Source: Carex sylvatica (taxonomy: Eukaryota; Streptophyta; Magnoliopsida; Poales; Cyperaceae). Taken from it: DNA of 21,101 bases. A model generated the notes under the pieces. The model searched no databases and had not been told where the DNA came from. It saw nothing but the letters and a program-made list of their open reading frames with translations. Shown one piece after another: positions 17,576 through 21,101 of the stretch. How positions within the stretch are numbered: the stretch's first letter is position 1; each line of letters starts with the position of its first letter. Position numbers and translations under genes: made by a program. Where the stretch lies: assembly GCA_964058845.1 (NCBI GenBank), contig CAXKVR010000800.1, positions 1 through 21,101 of the forward strand, read 5' to 3'.

Positions 17576-20500
17576 ATGGCTGCTTGTTGTTCTCTCAATT
17601 TTGTGCAAATTCACGCCGCCTCTAGGTCGAAGTTCGTCGTGCAGTGCTACTCTCCTCGAGTTCAAGTCAATGGAGGCGTCAAGCCGATCGTCGTAAATGG
17701 AGACCCTCCCACCTTTGTTTCCGCTCCAGAGCGACGTATTGTCGGAGGTTAAGTTAGCTTTTTTAGTTTTAGTCTATTGAGCTCATAGTATGGTTTTATA
17801 AAGTTCTTTGTGCTATCTTTTCTAATTTGATGAAATAATGTGATTTTCAGTGGGTGATTTGCACGGGGATTTATCTCAGACTAGATGTGCACTTCAAATG
17901 GCTGGGGTTCTGAGCTTAGATGGTTATCAATGGACTGGTGGAGACACAGTAATAATTTCTCAATTAACAATCTCTATAATTTTTTTTTCTTAAAAAGTTA
18001 TAAAATTGCACTAGCAATGCTACCTTTGGTTGTTTGAAATTGAGAGCAGGTCTTGGTTCAAGTAGGAGATATTCTTGACCGAGGTGAGGATGAAATTGCA
18101 ATTTTGTCTCTGCTCAAGTCACTCAGTGTGCAAGCAAAATCTGAAGGTGGTGCTGTTTTTCAGGTTTGTCTTGCTTATTTACTCATTCTTGTTTTTCACA
18201 TTCTGTATTTTCTACTTAATAATTGTAATCTTTTTGTTATGCTAAACTTAAGGTAAATGGGAATCATGAAACAATGAACATACAAGGCGATTTTAGGTAT
18301 GTCGACCCCGGCGCATTTGATGAGTGTGCAAATTTTGTGGAATATTTGGAAGAATGTAAAGGAAATTGGGATGATGCTTTTCTTAGTTGGATTTATGTGT
18401 CCGAGATGTTGAAAGAAGAACGTGCCTCGGGAAACAAAAAATGGAGCCCTTGGAATCTTGTGAAGGTATCTACTATTGAAACACCTTATTAGACATGGAT
18501 CAAACAGAAGCATTTTTTTTTTCTAGTTTGATATTAATTCAGTAGGGAGCATAAAGAATGCAACGAAATATTTCATAAAATTTTGAGTGAGGCTACGATA
18601 CTATGCATAGGGCATATTGGTCTTGTGCTATGGATCGATGTCTCCTTTTCCAAGTCCAAACATCGATCTAAACTGTTCAACATGATCTCCATATGAAAAT
18701 GTAAAAACAATTACTGTTTTTTTAGATAGGTAAAAAATCACTTGATCTAAAGATTCTAGACCATTCAAAAGTAGTGATTTTCTACCTATCTAAAAAAAAT
18801 AGTAAAAAAATTCTGAAAAAGGTAAAATTTAGTCTGCAAGTGTAGTTTCATATGAAAATCATGTTGAACAATTCAGATTGACAATTTGGACTCTGAGAAT
18901 AAAAAATATTAATCCGTAGTATGAACCAATCTGCGCTATGCATAGTACCATAGCCTCACTCTAAATTTTTTTTATGTGAACCTTTGCAAATTTGACACCT
19001 CTAGTTGAGTGGCTTTTTAATTGCTTTGTACCTAAAGCGTGGTTCGATATTTTTTTTTTTTGCTGACAGAATTATGAAAAATATTGGGACAGAGACAGAA
19101 GGGAGTTGTTGCCAGGTCAGCACTCTTAAATCCTGGTGGTGCATTAGCATGTGAATTGTCACGCCATCCTGTCGTTCTAAAAATAAACGATTGGATATTT
19201 TGCCATGGTGGCCTACTCCCACATCATGGTACAGTATTTTCTCTCACATTTCTTTTCTTAGCTTTTTTGGTATTTAATTTGTGTTAAATGGTAACTTGCT
19301 TCGTAAAGTAACAATTGAGAGTGACATGGGTTAAGTTGAGTCTCACTTGCATTTAATTGCAGATTGGTTTTAACTTTGGGGTCTAATTGCTTGATTGAGG
19401 GATAATTGATGCAAAACTAGTTAATTTGGGGTTTTATTGCACAGCTTGGTTCTTAAAAGGGTTGTTTGGCTTAAGTCAGCCATCAATTCATAATTGAGGG
19501 CTAATTTGGCACATAAAAGTTTGTTTGAGGCATTCTTTGATGAAGGTTTATTTTGCATATAATGTTGAATCATACTATGCATGTGTTGTCGTATAGTGAC
19601 ATGATTCCCTACTATTATAGTGGTTTCTTATACTTTACATGATAATTTGAAGTATAGTACAGTATGGGGTGGAGCGCATGAAAACAATTCAAGGCTTAAT
19701 TTGCATATAATGTGGATCATATCATGCAAGTGCACACTATTATAGAGATTTGTTGGCATTTACATGATAATTTTATATATAGTACAATATGGGGTGGAGC
19801 GCATGAACAAAGAAGTGTCAGATTGGATGAGAGGCTCAAAACGAGACGGCCCCGAAATGCCTTTTATTGCATTAAAAGGATATGACAGTGTTGTATGGAG
19901 CCGCTTGTACTCCCGCGAACCAAGTCCATTTGGGAAAAACCCGCATAAGGTCAGTCGAGTCTAATTACAAAGTATTCTACGCAATTACCAAATGCCATCA
20001 TTTGTAGGAAAACTTATCTTTCTTTTTTTGTTTGTTTAGATATCATCTATAGCAAAAAGGACACTTGAGGAAATCAAAGCTAATGGGATGGTTGTGGGCC
20101 ATACTCCTCAGATTAACGGAGTAAACAGGTGTGTTGCAAAATAATGTTGGGATCTTTGACAGCGTAATTATTTGGCGATATTGACAACAATTCTCAAATC
20201 AATTGAAAAAAAGCTTAAAAAGGAAAATGAAAGTAAGTTTGTAGGTGCCTTGTTCGACACATATTTGTACACTTATAAAATTTCACAGTTTGTTGCTGTT
20301 ATGATAATGAAGCAAGGGTTATTAAATTCAGACCATTGAAAACTTTAATTGTTTGATGAAGGGTGAAAGAGTGCTCCAATTCTCACCATTTTTTTATAGG
20401 CATGATATATGTATCATATAGATCATGCATTAAATGTTGGATTTCGTAGGTGAATTTCATTTTTTTACAATTGGCAAGATTGTCAAGATAAAAAATTGCT

Positions 20501-20843
20501 AATTGATCCTAACCCTAAAAAACATTGTAGCTTAAGTGTTAATTGTGAAGTATTCTGAATTGTACTCGCACAAAATTGCTTTTATATCACCAGCAGCATG
20601 TACGACGACCGAGTTTGGTGCATTGATGTAGGCATGTCAAGTGGAGTTCTTAATTCAAGTCCTGAGGTAATTTTTTTCAGATATTCTATTTTTTTTCTTT
20701 TGAATTTCTACTTGTGAGATACAAATTTTGATTGTTGTATTGGTCTTTGGTTCTAGGTTTTAGAGATAGTAGATAACAAAGCAAGAGTTTTGAAGAGACA
20801 CACAGATTCTTTTGATGAACTGGAGGTTCTTGATTACATATGA
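17576..20843 (+). CDS. SLP1: Shewanella-like Ser/Thr protein phosphatase, SLP1-type, nine exons, 381 aa
   Basis: Exons: 17576-17747, 17851-17948, 18050-18163, 18253-18465, 19093-19228, 19783-19949, 20040-20128, 20597-20666, 20757-20843. All junctions are GT-AG and in phase, and the sum is 1,146 nt. Plant SLP phosphatases are PPP-family metalloenzymes of bacterial origin that remove phosphate from Ser/Thr; Arabidopsis SLP1 is chloroplastic. All signature motifs are present: GDLHGD (59-64), GDILDRG (96-102), GNHE (131-134), CHGG (236-239), YDSVVWSRLYSRE (278-290), GHTPQ (320-324) and DVGMSSGVL (340-348). The enzyme is therefore probably active. Residues 1 to about 34 are rich in Ser, Ala, Val and basic residues with few acidic ones, consistent with a chloroplast transit peptide. 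The conserved NGDPPTFVSAP (41-51) follows. Length is near that recalled for Arabidopsis SLP1 (about 390). The substrate is unknown. SLP2 is less likely because the N-terminal and C-terminal (LEVLDYI) segments fit SLP1. Confidence 0.93.
18585..18961. mobile_element. MITE (377 bp) inside intron 4 of the SLP1-like gene
   Basis: Terminal inverted repeats of 26 bp with two mismatches lie at 18585-18610 (GAGTGAGGCTACGATACTAT...) and 18936-18961. Weaker pairing continues inward (GCATATTGGT against ACCAATCTGC). The flanks AAAATTTT and TAAATTTT match at 7 of 8 positions, a plausible TSD, though the palindromic AAATTT makes the boundary ambiguous. A second, inner hairpin is formed by 18721-18742 and 18773-18794 (22 bp, one mismatch). 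It accounts for most of the 627-bp intron. Confidence 0.75.
19553..19806 (+). repeat. Tandem duplication spanning the intron 5 / exon 6 junction
   Basis: Copy 1 (19553-19681) and copy 2 (19701-19806) share TTGCATATAATGT, ACTATTATAG, TTTACATGATAATTT and ATAGTACARTATGGGGTGGA followed by GCGCATGA. Copy 2 contains the true acceptor (AG 19781-19782) and the first 24 nt of exon 6. Copy 1 carries an equivalent AG at 19656-19657 followed by the same codons, with one synonymous change (CAG for CAA). Copy 1 is 23 bp longer inside. Copy 2 is taken as the real exon because only it continues in frame into the phosphatase. Confidence 0.88.
20591..20596 (+). promoter_or_regulatory. NAGNAG tandem splice acceptor of exon 8
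   Basis: The acceptor reads CAGCAG. Splicing after the second AG gives Ser330-Met331. Splicing after the first AG adds one extra Ser and keeps the frame. Both products stay intact, and the site lies between the GHTP and DVG motifs. Confidence 0.7.
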
Positions 20844-21101
20844 CACAAGCCTTCTTAATCACTTTTTAAGGTATAGTATTTGCATTGTTTAGACTATAAA
20901 TTTCAAACAATAAATTATAAACATCATGAATTGTGACTTTCCATTTCATAGTACAAGGCTCCTTACAGAGCATCTTTTCATTTCATTACAAATATGCAAG
21001 ATCGGTATCCGTATACATTGGTTACAATTCTTCAAAAAAGCTCCAAATCCAACAGGCAAAAGATAAACTGTTAAATAAACTAGTTACGTCTACAAACAAA
21101 A
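20844..21101 (+). terminator. 3' UTR / polyadenylation region of the SLP1-like gene
   Basis: AATAAA occurs at 20909-20914, 66 nt after the stop codon, in a TA-rich setting typical of plant poly(A) regions. A second AATAAA lies at 21074-21079. Which one is used cannot be told from sequence. No further gene begins before the window ends. Confidence 0.45.

Noticed and set aside
18196..18513. 105-codon minus-strand frame
   Set aside because: It lies antisense to intron 3 and exon 4 of the phosphatase, where strong coding evidence exists on the plus strand.

Overview
The window looks like nuclear DNA of a flowering plant, probably a eudicot: AT-rich, full of LTR, LINE, SINE and small inverted-repeat transposon remains, with one intron-containing nuclear gene at the right end. 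No species can be named from the sequence. Everything was read by eye. Exon boundaries come from GT-AG sites, reading phase and recalled family motifs; transposon boundaries come from terminal repeats and target-site duplications (TSDs).

Layout. Positions 1-2716 are the 3' end of a Ty3/gypsy chromovirus: the last ~83 codons of pol, a polypurine tract and a 2.4-kb 3' LTR. A decayed fragment of a different LTR element (2717-~3120) and a diverged, 5'-truncated LTR related to the first (~3180-4102) follow. From 4.1 to 14.8 kb there is no supportable gene, only intergenic DNA built from small elements: a SINE with a perfect 12-bp TSD (4511-4640), several MITE-like elements, a 60-bp tandem repeat, a hAT-type MITE with a perfect 8-bp TSD (8008-8169), a pyrimidine-rich tract (9480-9828) and a 187-bp tandem duplication inside a larger repeat (14050-14802). 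The most striking object is a 1,055-bp foldback element (5697-6751): two ~455-bp arms, nearly identical in inverse orientation, a 146-bp loop, a dense AACGTT array and a 9-bp near-perfect TSD. A broken LINE 3' end (15235-15640) and two inverted copies of a 177-bp MITE lie between 15.2 and 17.0 kb.

The only intact protein-coding gene is at 17576-20843 (+): nine exons giving a 381-residue Shewanella-like Ser/Thr protein phosphatase, most like plant chloroplast SLP1, with all metallophosphatase motifs present. A MITE sits in its upstream region and another in intron 4. Intron 5 carries a duplicate of the exon-6 acceptor together with the first ~8 codons of that exon, and exons 5 and 8 each have a competing acceptor, so splicing of this gene deserves attention.
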